Of a stretch of 60,000 bases of DNA, positions 36,511 through 48,210 are shown piece after piece; position 1 is the stretch's first letter; each line of letters begins with the position of its first letter. This stretch comes from Owenia fusiformis. Taxonomy: Eukaryota; Annelida; Polychaeta; Sabellida; Oweniidae. The stretch is from assembly GCA_903813345.2 (NCBI GenBank), contig CAIIXF020000011.1:31366166-31426165 (forward strand), read 5' to 3'. The position numbers and the translations under genes were made by a program. Below the pieces are notes generated by a model, which saw only the letters and a list, made by a program, of their open reading frames with translations, had not been told where the DNA came from and ran no database searches.

Positions 36511-38765
36511 TGTTTGTTTTTAACCTAATTTTGACCATTTTTGCATCAAACTTTTCATGTTCAAATATTAAAGGCAATAAAAAGTTCTAAAAAGCAAGAC
36601 CAATGTCCTGTTTAAGAACCCCCATTCTTGCTATTGAAAATTAATTCTAGCAATACTATCCGACATGAATCTTCTTGTTGAAACTGGAACATCTTCAGTG
36701 CTTCTGAGACACTAAGGATTTCAGCAAGGATGTATTGAATTACATCACAATTGACTTGACAATTGACAAGCTGTATATCATCATATATGCTTATACTATG
36801 CTATCATGGTGATAGAGACAAACTCCTCATACATGTATCTCAGAAGAACTCAAGTTTATTGCGTCTCAACAAGTAGATTCACGTGGGTGAGTATTGGTAA
36901 AATCCATTTTCAATAGTAAGAACAGGGGTTCTTCAATTTGACATTAAAGCTCAACTTAGGCCTTTTTGGAAATTTTGGTTAGCTCTATTCCTTGTGGTAG
37001 CGTTAGGTTCTTTTTGAGAGTCCTTGGTTTAAAACCTTAAATATCATTAACAAGCGCAGTATTTATAAATTTTTATATACTGCATCTATTAATCCTATAT
37101 AAAACAATATGCAAATATTTCAAGTGAATACTGGTGCATCTTTCCACAAAGACTGGAGAACCTTTAATGTTCTAAGAAAGTAAACCACAAGAACTAATGG
37201 TCTTTTTTATAATTTTATTAAACTTTAAAAGTATACATAAAATCCATGTACGAGTAATACTATTTAGTAGATATAACATTTAATGTTCCACTAATGGTTG
37301 TTAGTTACATGTAAGTTGGCAATTTGGATAATCATTTTCAACACAACGTGGTTAATTGAAATTCTATGATCTATATTAAATAAAAGTAGGTCAGATTTAG
37401 CTTATGGCACAGTTTATTTTATATGCTCCTAAGCATTGTTAACATGTTATCTATACGATATATAATAAATAATAAATGTCATTTAGCATCAATTAGAACT
37501 CCATGAAAAGTCAAAGGATAAATTCTTTGAGCCCAAAAATATAAGGTCACAATTTAGGATCAAAACAAAGCTGCTGTCACTGTAAATTGTTTTAATTAGT
37601 TGCATACCTTAAACAGTGGATCACCAATTATGTACAAGAGTGCTAATTCTAATCGTTCTCTATTACCACTTTACAGGCAAATTTACAAATTTAAGTATCT
37701 TTAAACATATGGCCACATATTAATGGCAACATAAAGAATCCTAAACCTAATCCCAGGTCACACTGGTGCTTCACTCTATTACGCTGTTTCCAAAACAAAA
37801 TGTGGAACCTTTAGAAATTGTTCAGAAGACAACAGAATCATCGATTCAATACATGTACCTCAGTTTTGTTATGTAAACAGAAAATCAAAAACAGTTAAGA
37901 TCTGCACTTTTAACATGCTCGAGTTTCCAACATTATGTAACCAAAACGATCTGTTTCTTTAACCAGCATAATCAAGTGGAGTACCAATGAGGTCAGAGGT
38001 GAAGAGCCATCACAGTCTTTTGCTTAATGCACAACTTCAACTATATATTGTGTATTTGGTTTACGTGCAGAATCATTTTAGTGTCTCATCATATTTTTCT
38101 TATACATTTGGTAGGATTAGTGAATAGCTCAATATATCTTATTTTTATAAAAACTTTTGTATGGGACACAGCAATATGTATATCTCAACGAAAAAAAAAT
38201 CAATAAGCTTTCTCCTACATGTATTCCTCTGACCAAGAAATTAGCTTTGAAAGTTAAATAGATGTCTCTCGATACAATGTTGTACATTTTGCAGTGTTAA
38301 ATATTCGGATAAAAAAATAATAGCTGCCACATTCATTTTTGTGTCAATTGCTCTATGACGTCATACAGCAGGTGATGAAATGCAAAAAGCTTTCGATGTG
38401 AGAGTGTCTATTGGAAATGCATTGTTTTAAAAGAATGAAGTAATTTTGGCCAGATTAATAATAAGCATTCACACAGACCTCAAAGGCACATATCATTGGC
38501 CAAATGGGCCAATACATGAAAGGAAAAAGGACAAATGAGTTACTATTGTAATGATATCACCTTTACTTGTTAGATTCCCCTGTACCAAGTTGAAAATTAA
38601 CAAAGACCAAATTGGTAGGAGGACTACACAATACATCATCCCTGGTTCATCAGTCTTTTCATAACATTTGTTTGTGCGCTTTGCAAGCTATGCATTTGTA
38701 TATAAAGAGGTCTATCATACAACATCCAAGATACAACAACTTTAACACCATTGATCTTATACTTG
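36511..38765. other. Gene-free interval between CHMP2B and CLYBL, including CLYBL 3' UTR
   Basis: AT-rich, without a credible coding frame. The right part should hold the 3' UTR of the minus-strand CLYBL. It contains a degenerate fold-back element at 37750-37995. Confidence 0.5.
37750..37995. mobile_element. Short degenerate copy of the fold-back family seen at 51.1-51.7 kb
   Basis: The ends ggtcacactggtgct...tattacgctg and cagcataatcaagtgg...accaatgaggtc are inverted relative to each other and match the ends of the 51137-51662 element. Inner matches include cagaagacaacagaatc and cagttaagatctgcac. Shorter and more diverged than that copy. Confidence 0.65.
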
Positions 38766-41700
38766 TCACGTGTCATTGTCTTTGATACGTTCTGCAAGTT
38801 TTAAAACATTTTCTGCTTGTAGTAGTAATGGTTTGTCAATCATGTGCCCCCTAAAGTTGAACGCCCCCTGCAACAAATGAATTTCTCTATTAACCATAAC
38901 AGAAATTGAACGAAATAATATATAAACAAAAAGGATCTTCAGTTCTGTAAAACTGAAACCTGAACTACATGTATTCAATTTCAAAACAATTTAATAAATA
39001 ACCAAAGGTCCCAGGAAAACATGTAAAAAGGTTACCAACTACAAAAAATACATTTGAAGATCACAAACACTGAAAACCAAAACCTTTTTTTTTTTTTTTT
39101 TTTTTTTTTATAAATAAATCTTTATTTTCACATATTATTTTTTACAGGTTATTATGTTGTTTGCTGTAGAAGGAGAGAGAGAGAGAGAGAAAGGAAGATT
39201 GATGATTTTTGTCACTTTGTATAAATTGATGCTATTAACGCAAAAGTCTGCTACAGATATTCCATAGTGTCTCATGCTGTTCCATTTTGTTGTTTTTCTT
39301 CGCTATGTATTTTTCTTCTTCTTTTTGACTCTGGAGGTATATTTTAAAAGGAACTAGTTCTGGTCTTTTGTCTCCTAATTTTCTTAAGTATATGAAATGT
39401 TTCATATGGATCAGTAGCTTATTTTGTTGTCTTTTTTCTCTACTGTATCCAAAAATAATGTCTTTATTTTCTGGTATGTTTTCACCAGCTTCCTCATAGC
39501 ACGTTCTCAAGAAGTCCTTTGTGGCTGTACACTCTAGGAATCCATGTTCGATGCTATCTATATGGTTCTCATTACATATTATACACATTGGCGTGTTTTT
39601 TCCCTCTATATTCATTTTGTTCAGCATTTTATTGAAGTAAATTGTTCTGTGTAATAATCTGTACTGGAAGTATCTAAGTTTCGCATTTTCTGTTATCACT
39701 TTATAAGTGGTGTATATTTCATCCCATTCTTTATAGTTATCCTCATTTACATTTAGCACCCTAAGCCACTTGTCTTGTGCTTTTATTGGTTGTATTTTTA
39801 TCTGTCTTTTAAACATCCTATAAGTGCTTTTATTTGAGATGTTTGGCAATTGTTCTCTGAGTGGCTTCCAGTTTGTACGAATTTCTCCCCCTTCCACCAT
39901 TTTTTGTCTCCATGATAATGGTATACATATTACAATTTTGTTATAGTCTAGGAATGTTTGTTGAGCTAAATTATACTTGGTTTCCAGTTCTTGGAATCTT
40001 AATAATTTGTTCTCTTTATATAACTGATGTATATGCCTTATTCCCTTAGATTCCCATTCATTGTTGTATATAGTTTCTTTTCTGTTCAGAATGCAGCTGT
40101 TATTCCATATAATTTGATGTTTTATTTCTTCCTTCGTGACAAGTTCATTTGCTGCTTTGTAGTGTAGCTCACACCATATTTTTAGTATTTCATCTATGCT
40201 TGTAATGTTCACCTTGTCTTCTAGTGTTTTTGGGTCCTTAGCATTACAATTCCATTTTCCCTTATTATCATAGTTTTTTAGCTTCATTTTCCATAAAGTT
40301 TTCCATTTACCTTGGTCATCTGTATTGAAATATTTTCTTAACCATTTAACCTTTGCATTTTTGGCAAAGGCTTTTAGGTTAACCATTTCTAGTCCTCCTT
40401 TGATCAGTTCTAACTGTAATATTTTTCTTGAAATTTTATCTCTTTTGCCATTCCATATAAACTTGTATAGTTTTGTTTCAACATCTTTTAGATATGCATC
40501 TGATGGAAGGGGTAAAACTGCTAGCAGAAAGGTTAATTGAGAGATCATTAGTGATTTGATTACATGAATTTTCCCTATCGGTGTAATCATTCTTTGCTTC
40601 CACATTTTGAAAACCAAAACCTGGCATCCAGCATGGCATATACCAGTAATATCATGAAATCAATAAACAAACTGAGAATCAAAATGCTGAACATTACCTG
40701 CCCTGAAGCTTGATGGAGTTTGAACTCTTCAATAAGCTGAGAGGCCCACTCTATCTTGGCTGGGGAGGGGGAAAAAGCAGCCTGAACAATTGGGACTTGA
40801 CTGGGATGGATCACCTGTTTCCCAGTGAACCCCATACCTGCACCTGCCTCTGAAGTACGCTTTAGTGATTCAAGATCTGAAATAAATTTTAAAAAAGGCA
40901 AGCGTTAATGGATAGAATGTCTAACATAATCACCATCTATTCAAAAAGGGCCATATTGAATATGAAAACTGAATCAATTTTATTCAATGTTTATTGTTGT
41001 GTGCATCTTTTTTAAGAAATGTGAAAACAATTTGTTTCTAGCTCAAATTAGGGATTTTAGAAAAACATGTAGCGTACCTTTATAGTCTATATGTACAAGG
41101 TCTATAGCTTGTAAACCAAATGCTTTAGCAATAATCACAACTTTTTGTCTGGCATAGAGAAGTTCCATTGCATCTGTAGTTCTAGTAGCACCTGCAATAG
41201 TACAGTAAAGATGTAAAAAATGGTTGGCTAAAATGTTGATCTTTGAATTTCTGAAAGCTCTGTTTTTACCAAAACATTGTTAAAAACAGAGCTTTCAAAA
41301 ATGAAATTTTTTTTAGTAATAAGAATTTATTCATTCAAGGTTTTTACAACAATACATAATTCCAATTCCGCTTTTTTGCCTAGTTTACTATTATCATTTA
41401 CATGTATTTCATGTATCAATATTTGTATATTGTTTGAATGACCATTTTTCCTGTTATGCCCCCGGGTGATTGGAATTATGTATTGTTATAAAAACTTTGA
41501 ATGAATAAATTCTTATTACTAAAAAATGTACATTATGTAAATTGTTTCAATATATTCACTGTAATGCACAGACTGTAATATATTTCTTCCATGTGTATCA
41601 GAGTATTGCAGAATATGCTTTTTAAAAGTAAATAAACAAAAAATGAAAAGTTGAATAATGTACCTATATCTGCACAGAAGTCGTCAGAGCCAAACACAAT

Positions 41701-43091
41701 ACCATCAAGGTTAAAACATGTGTCACCTTTTGACAGTTCCTGACCCCAAAGACAGATGTCTCTGAGGTTTAGAAGACCCCTTGCACTCTCCACAAATATC
41801 ACAAGATTGATTCTGTCACCTCTGAGGTCCCGGTGTTTGAGCACCTGTGACAATGTTTCTGAAAACTGAAAATAAATAATGTATTTCTTCAGGAATGGTA
41901 TGGCAAGGAACAGAACTGAAACTTGCCTTTAGAATTTGACTCATCAAAGATAATTCAACAAAAATGAATAAAATAATTATATGAATCAATCAAAACAAAC
42001 ATGGCACTTATATTTTATGCAATTTACACAATATAGTAGCTTCACACTCTTGATCTAAATATGCAAAACATGATTATGCAGCATTTTTATGCAAAATTTG
42101 GGGAACATGAGAAGACAGCTCTGAAAATCTGTTTCTGAAAGTAAATTTGGATGATTCTGACATTAAATTTTTCCGCTCCAGCTCTATTTTAATGGAAAAA
42201 GCTGTCAACATAACAAGATAGGAAAAAGCCAATATTGAGTCAGACTGATATTTTTATTATGGGTTGGGCCATGGGCTTTAAATTATCTCATTGAAAGCAC
42301 ACGATTGGAAGTTGGGCCAAAAAAGACAATCTGCTTCTTTACCCAATTACCTCATTTTTAACTTACAGTCACACATACATTTTAGTTTTTGAGGTACGCA
42401 AATGTCAGTGTTAATCTTTCTGGCTGAACTAACTTCTTAAATTAGAGAACTCACCCATTTAATATCTTGCACTGACTCAACTTTGGGAAGCATTATGGTA
42501 TCTGGTAGACGGTTTGCCTGGAGGATAACTTTCATATCCTCCTCTGCCAGGCCACTGCTGACACTGTTTACCCTGGCAACACATTCAGTGGCACCAAACA
42601 CAAGCTCATCTAGGGCTTTACATATTGTATGCCTTGCTTCATCCTGGAACACAAAGACACACGTATGCTAGGTTCAAAATTATTTTTGAAAAATATATTT
42701 CAATCATTTCAATTCTTAATTCCTTCTTTAAATTCATATTACATTGACATAATACAGGTATACTTAATACTTCCCATATTAAAGAAAATGTATGCAGGCC
42801 TCACCTGCTTAGGCCATTCACCACTTAGAATACAAAATTACATTTTACCTTTCTGTTGACTGCTACACCATCTTCACAATCCATGACTGCACAATCTACT
42901 TTTAATGATGGAATCTTGGAGAGTTTCCGCTGGTCACTTCCAGGCACATATAACACAGCCCTTCTAGGAGTAGAACCACTTGATGTGCCATTGGCATAGT
43001 TACGTTGTTGTATTGTCTGACTCTCTCGTGAAAATTGCTTGCAGATCTGTTGCTGTACTTGTCGTAATGTACGATTTAAATACTGTGCCAT
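38766..43091 (-). CDS. CLYBL: Citramalyl-CoA lyase, mitochondrial (citrate lyase beta-like)
   Basis: Mitochondrial CitE-family enzyme. In vertebrates it cleaves citramalyl-CoA to pyruvate and acetyl-CoA in the C5 (itaconate) pathway, protecting vitamin B12-dependent metabolism; it also has malyl/malate-synthase-like activity. Exons in transcription order: 43091-42849, 42643-42455, 41865-41664, 41191-41078, 40876-40698 and 38867-38766 (stop). All joins are in phase and give 342 residues (human 340). The first 35 residues are Arg/Gln-rich and lack acidic runs, as in a mitochondrial presequence. Blocks seen: RRAVLYVPGSDQRKL, DCAVMDCEDGVA, RVNSVSSGLAEED, MLPKVESV, FVESARGLLNL (acidic metal or acyl-CoA site), GSDDFCADIGATR, MGFTGKQVIHPSQV and the C-terminal MIDKPLL. 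An alternative acceptor for exon 3 seven bases downstream (ttttcag) would break the frame, so 41865 was chosen. The last intron carries a LINE insertion. Confidence 0.97.
39086..40607 (-). mobile_element. 5'-truncated LINE with poly(A) tail and perfect 15-bp target duplication
   Basis: The direct repeat tgaaaaccaaaacct flanks the insert on both sides (39071-39085 and 40608-40622). On the minus strand the element ends in AATAAA-containing sequence and a poly(A) (T run at 39085-39109). A GA microsatellite lies at about 39173-39191 in its 3' UTR. It sits antisense to nothing: it shares the minus-strand orientation of CLYBL and lies in the intron between exons 40698-40876 and 38766-38867. Confidence 0.92.
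39235..40607 (-). pseudogene. C-terminal fragment of a LINE ORF2 (post-RT region with zinc knuckle)
   Basis: An uninterrupted frame of about 455 residues corresponding to the region after the reverse-transcriptase domain in L1/Tx1-like elements. It shows ITPIGKIHVIKSLMISQLTF, a FIWNGKRDKISR block, GGLEMVNL and a C-terminal Cys/His cluster of the form CIIC...H...H...C. The catalytic RT and endonuclease are absent, so it is non-functional. The apparent start Met lies in the target duplication and is accidental. Confidence 0.8.
41252..41297. repeat. Perfect 17-bp hairpin
   Basis: The arms tgaaagctctgttttta (41252-41268) and its exact reverse complement (41281-41297) are separated by 12 bases. 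It lies in a CLYBL intron, immediately beside the fold-back at 41307-41526. Confidence 0.9.
41307..41526. mobile_element. Small fold-back (MITE-like) element in a CLYBL intron
   Basis: About 60-bp arms beginning TTTTTTAGTAATAAGAATTT and including caacaatacataattccaat, inverted at 41470-41526 with a few differences. It has no coding capacity. The flanking A/T-rich sequence hides any target duplication. Confidence 0.75.
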
Positions 43092-44615
43092 TACTACCTG
43101 TTAATGTCATTCATGAACTAGATTCTAGAAGCTGAAAATACATGATGAATAAGATTTTCACATGGCCAAAGATTTTTATACATCTACAAAAGCATTACTC
43201 ATCAACATCGAAATCAAAAAAGCTAATCCAAAAGGCTAACTGACAATGATTTCTGCATATACTGTAGTTTGAAATCACATTTATACATTGAGTTTGTGAC
43301 AGAATCAATCTCTGTGACAGACATGAGATGAATAAGAGGGGGAAAACTCCATAGTTCAGGGATGACATATGTCTATAATGTAAATGTGTATTTTGATGAA
43401 ATTGTTCCAAATTGAACAAATTGACAGACAAATAATGTCATACAATGTGAATTTCAAAATTTTCTAAAAACGCTTCGACTAATATTATATAAACATCTGG
43501 CGTGTTAACCAACATCATAGCTTGTTATTTCACATCAGTGAAAGTTTCTTAAAAAAAAAATTTTAAATTTTAAGTTTATATACAAATTGTTTGGAGACAT
43601 ACTAAAGAAGAGATGTTTCGTTTCGCGCTAACTGCCTTGCCAAGCGAAGTGTGACCCCGCAGAAATCTTTTTTCACACTCTTTTTACACTCTCACTGGTG
43701 CAATCTGACCGTATTTGAGCTAAAAATCAAGTTTTACTCATCAGAAAAATCGAAAGAAGAACAAACACTACATGTACCTTTAATAGTTACAATAATCGCC
43801 GTATTTAGCACCCATCCCGCTTCATAAAGTTCAAGAACTATCGAGGAATGACCAAGTATTAACAAATGCATCAGAAAAACTGAATTTCCAAAGGAATCAA
43901 ATGGGCACTAATAGAGTACTTCATCATTATTTACTCTAAAATGCGGAAAAACAGTAAAGCATTTTGTGATTCACTGCATCCTCCCCTGATAAATATCTAT
44001 CATTCGATGCTTTCCACACCAAACTAAACTAACATTATTTCAAAACAGTCAATAATGAATGAAGGAAATGTTCAAGTTTAAAATCTTTCTCAGCATTTCA
44101 CCAAAAAAGCTAGTACAGGTTTTCTGCGCACGTTAATCTCTCGTTTTTTATAACATTTCTCCTTATTCTCACAAGTTTTATACAAAAATGATGATCTATT
44201 ACGTGTAATTTTAGATCGATATCCAACGAACTCCAGTGGAAATAATATAGATAATCAGAGCCAATCAGGGAATATAAGTCCTTCGATTCGCGGACTCCTC
44301 TGGGGATTTTACAATATTGTTTATTTAGATTCATTTTAGCGATATTTACTGAAACTCCACATACACTTTTAAAATGATTCTGAGGAAATCTTTGAAAATT
44401 TCGACCGGGGTTTCACCCAAACCGCTCGAGCCCCGGTCGCTACAAGTTTGTGTGCACATTCGTGACATACAGTAGGGGACAAAAATAAAACTCAACGTTC
44501 ACAAGTTGTCAAAATGAGCTTATTTCCAAGTTTCGTGTCTCAAACTCTCCCAAGCGGTAGAAAAATAATTCCCGTTCACTAAAGTAGCACAATAAATGAA
44601 TCCAAAGCTTCATAC

Positions 44616-44690
44616 CTGCAAATAATGGATAAATCCCTACCAAATCGAATGAATGTTTTCATGAATCGCCATGTTTGTTATCCAAGGACG
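44616..44690 (-). other. CLYBL: Candidate non-coding first exon of CLYBL
   Basis: A donor (cag|gtatg) at 44616 on the minus strand lies just downstream of the promoter-like block, and an acceptor (ttaacag) ends at 43098, six bases before the CLYBL start codon. Together they imply a 5' UTR intron of about 1.5 kb. The right edge (transcription start) is estimated. Confidence 0.45.
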
Positions 44691-44800
44691 GTTGACTCCC
44701 AGAATGCAACATCAGTTAACCGTATTTACCATGACAGGTTTCAAAATGGCGGAACAGCATTTTGAAAGCTGGCACGTGTCATGTTGCATTCTGGGAGCCA
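44665..44800. promoter_or_regulatory. CLYBL promoter with mirrored ZNF143/Staf-like and YY1-like motifs
   Basis: tcccagaatgc (44697-44707) and its inverse gcattctggga (44786-44796) match the core of the ZNF143/Staf site. Between and outside them, cgccatgtt (about 44668) and aaaatggcgg (about 44743) match YY1-type sites on opposite strands. The arrangement is roughly mirror-symmetric, suggesting transcription in both directions. A plus-strand donor (gag|gtaagaa) at 44972 could end a divergent non-coding exon. Function is inferred from vertebrate motif knowledge. Confidence 0.5.
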
Positions 44801-45380
44801 ATCCTCCGTTCTGGCGCAATCGGGCGACAAAATCACCTCAACATTTGAAGAGTCGGCATAACATGTGAATATCCAATTCAACTTTTGAAGTTCTTATTTG
44901 TCATTAGGGACACCAATTCCACTATATTTGGACTTACTAAGACGGAGAAAATAGAGCACTGAATACACTGAGGTAAGAATTTATTACATGTGCGAAAGCA
45001 TGTAATTTTCATAGCTTTTGCAATTCTTTATGATCCCCACTGTATTACTGTATGTGCAGCCTCACATATTTAAAAGTGAATTCTGGATTGCAAGATAGCA
45101 AGTGGATAGCAAGTGGCAACCTCGATCTACATTTGTATTATCGACCTTGTATTAATTTTGTAAGTCATGTCAAATTCAAAACATCTTGGTGGGTGATAAT
45201 AGCAAAGATTAAATTTGCAACTACAATTTTCATTCATCCATGATCGTCTGTTGTTGATTTTAATACCTCAGATTGTTTAAAAATGACATGATAGACATGG
45301 CCAACACCCTATGAGAAGTTTGCAAATACCTTTTATCTATGAAAACATCAAGAACATAGGAGGATGTTTTTTTCACTTTT

Positions 45381-45468
45381 TCTGCACCGGAACTTGTAAG
45401 TGACGTCATTGTGCGCGAAACAGGTGCGCGTTAGAATTTAAATGAAAGTAAACAGATATCAAGGATAG
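45381..45468 (+). promoter_or_regulatory. Promoter-like block with CRE and ETS motifs and a following splice donor
   Basis: ccggaa (45388-45393), a perfect CRE palindrome tgacgtca (45401-45408) and GC-rich gtgcgcgaaa/caggtgcgcg stand out from AT-rich surroundings, followed by a strong donor atag|gtaagt at 45468/45469. No downstream coding exon was recognised, so any transcript may be non-coding or its exons may lie beyond the window. Confidence 0.35.
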
Positions 45469-45469
45469 G

Positions 45470-48054
45470 TAAGTTTTTTCTAAATATTCCGTATATTTAG
45501 GTACAGTTTACTTTTATAATAATTGCAAAATGTAAGTAATGAATCTAAGAACATAATATCATCGGATCTCTATAAATTTGCCGTGCATTTATTCTGTGGA
45601 GATTGTCAAAGGTGAAAGGTGAATGATTTTGCACTGGATTTATCTCTGGAAGTTGAAATGTGTGCACGATTTTCCCCTTTCCAATTTAGCTTTCGTAGAT
45701 CCTCAATACTCTAAGCATTACTTCCATTCTAGAAAATAGAGGATAGATTAGATGGACTTTGGTTACTTGAGTCTGTAGCTTACAGCTAGATGTAACTTCA
45801 TTGATATCGTATGCTGAGACTAACATAAAAGAGTATATTAGTCTCAGTCGTATGTAATATAGAAAAAGTGCTACACGCACCTAGAACTCATATTTAATAA
45901 TTTTTAAAAATATTTTTAAGAATATTAATTATATTTAGGATGAAGCGTTGCTTGTCTGGATTTAGATATTTAAAAATTTCTTGTGGAGTTTGACAAATGG
46001 TGAAATTTTCTCGCTGTAGCTAAAAAATGGCTTCAGATGAACATACCTGTTAGGCAGCTCAATCTTTCTGCTCAAAGCCGGAATATAGAAAAGGCTTTGG
46101 ATCGAAGTAAGACTTTGGTACATATAGTGCTGATACAAAATAATAATGGGTGAGGTTTCAAACTAAACAGAGTACTTCTACCAAAATGGATTTGCCTATA
46201 TACCCCTGGTGTGATACTCTTATCTGATAGATAGAATGCAAAAATAACAAAAGTTTTGCTATTATAGGTAAAAAGTTCTCTAAATTTCGAAGTGATTTTA
46301 CCTGTTAATTTTGTCATTGGTCCGCCATTTTTGCGGAAGTTACACTGGAACACAAAGTCCATGGAACGAAACAAAAATCACTAGAAAAAACATGGCACAC
46401 ATTGTGCACATGCAGACTAAATAATAAACACGCCAAGCAAAGGCCAAGGTTTTTGTTGTATATAAATATCAATTTGTAAAAAATAACATGCAGTTCACCC
46501 TAACCATTCATCTTCCAGCATTTAATCTGTGTGTTGAAGCTATTGGCATGGCTATATATCTTGAAGGCTGTGGTTTCATTAACATGACAGAAGGACCAGA
46601 ATTATCAAGAAAATTGTCTTTCCAACTTGAGGATGTTGAGCCCAGGGCTCTCGCCAGGCTTTTAGACTGTGGCGCAGCACCACTCTATTTAGCTCCCTCC
46701 ACACCCTATTGGCAAATCATGACTGTTTCCACAGTCTAAACTTGACTGAATATATAATAATAGCATGTAAAAAGGATAAAACATAACATAAATATGATTT
46801 ATCATGATTGAACGATTATTCTGAAGATGTTAGCACCACACCCTAAATAATTCCTGGTGAGAGCCCCGGAGCCCCATTGAGTGGTTTAGAAACTTTGGCT
46901 TATTTAGTTCAGAATGAATAAAAACTACAACATTTTACTCAATCACTTAACAATCAGGTTATTATATATGTGTGCCTTTATGCAGTAATAGTAAAATATG
47001 TAAGTTGTTAATGTTAGCGTTATGATTATTGTTCTGCTATATCTGAGTCTGTTCTGTTCTAAAAAATTCTTTACTGAAATCTGTATACCATTCTATTCTG
47101 AAGTGTTTATGTTTTGTCCCAATCCTAACCAGTATCATGTAGCGCTGTTGTAGGATTGAATTACACAAACAAAAACATTCCAATATTCATAATTAACCAA
47201 GTCATTCTGACCTTTTTTGTTATGCTGCACTTTATATTCTAATTAGATTCAAATTGGTGTTAATGGAAGAATAATCTACTCTAGTTGAAAACACCACAAT
47301 GTGTTCAAGTTATTCTCATATTCATCACATCTTTCTGTTTGTAAGTTAGCTTTTGTTTTTCGAATATTCAGGGTTTGGATTTTTTTTCAACATATTATTT
47401 ATTTCCTTCATAATCAAAAAATACACAAGATATCTACTTCCAATCGCCATAGGCATTCTAGGTAGTTTAAATTACAAATAGAGGATTAATTACAGTAATC
47501 ATAGATGGTTATTGGTATTGTGAGAGGTTGAGAGGGAGGGGGGGGGGTTGTCACAAGATGCAAATGAGAATTATATTAATTTAATGGAAACTTGTAACAG
47601 GCCTGTACAAATTGCATCACTTATTATCAGAATTTTCTGAGAATCAATAGTAAGTTCATTTTCATAAATTAAATATTTGACCTGTTCTGTCTTACTAGAA
47701 ATAAGTTGAGTATCAAACAATAAATTTTGTTCACGAAGGGTTTGGATTGATTTTGGATATTTGTGTTTTCCTTATGACTGGTTGGTTGTGCTCTTGGATA
47801 TTTCAATTTCTTGCCCTGTTTTGTACTTGAGCATAGGTGAATATATATAAACATATATATGAATTTACACAGAAATATATATAGTATTTAAAGTGACACT
47901 TCTCAAGAAAAGAACTGATTGAAGGCTGTCACAATAGCTTAAGGAAGGTCAAGTAGAATTTTAAGTTTTGATAGTAGAACTACCTTAAGAAATCAAACAG
48001 TCGAATCTACTTGTAATTGAAGTAGTATCATCAGAAATTGTTGTTTTTTAATTA
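45470..48054. other. Gene-free stretch
   Basis: No supported gene. A small frame at 46488-46739 has slightly higher complexity but no recognisable domain. Its segment gggctctcgccagg (about 46648) is inverted at cctggtgagagccc (about 46854), which suggests a repeat rather than an exon. A poly-G tract lies near 47537. Confidence 0.5.
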
Positions 48055-48210
48055 TTATGTCACCACCACAGATGGTGACATTTTTGTAGTCTTCAACTTT
48101 TTTTGTGGACAGTGTTTGGCTGTCATTGGTTGGTGGTCAGCATTCGGTGTTTGGTGCTTGGCATCTTTAACAAATGGCATGTAGTGACATTTCGCATGTT
48201 AATGCCTTGT
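48055..48210. mobile_element. Longest copy of the GTCACCACC-end element family
   Basis: It runs from tatgtcaccaccacag to gtgacatttcgcatgttaat, ending gccttgt, about 156 bp. It has the internal tttgtggacagtgtttggc and is in the same orientation as the CHMP2B intron copy. Intergenic. Confidence 0.75.

Noticed and set aside
44671-44868. Plus-strand frame whose internal ATG (atggcggaacag) overlaps a YY1-like site
   Set aside because: It lies in the CLYBL promoter region, stops before the nearest donor and shows no homology I recognise; treated as possible non-coding exon only.
46488-46739. 83-aa plus-strand frame with moderately complex sequence
   Set aside because: No domain, and part of it is inverted about 200 bp downstream, which suggests a repeat.
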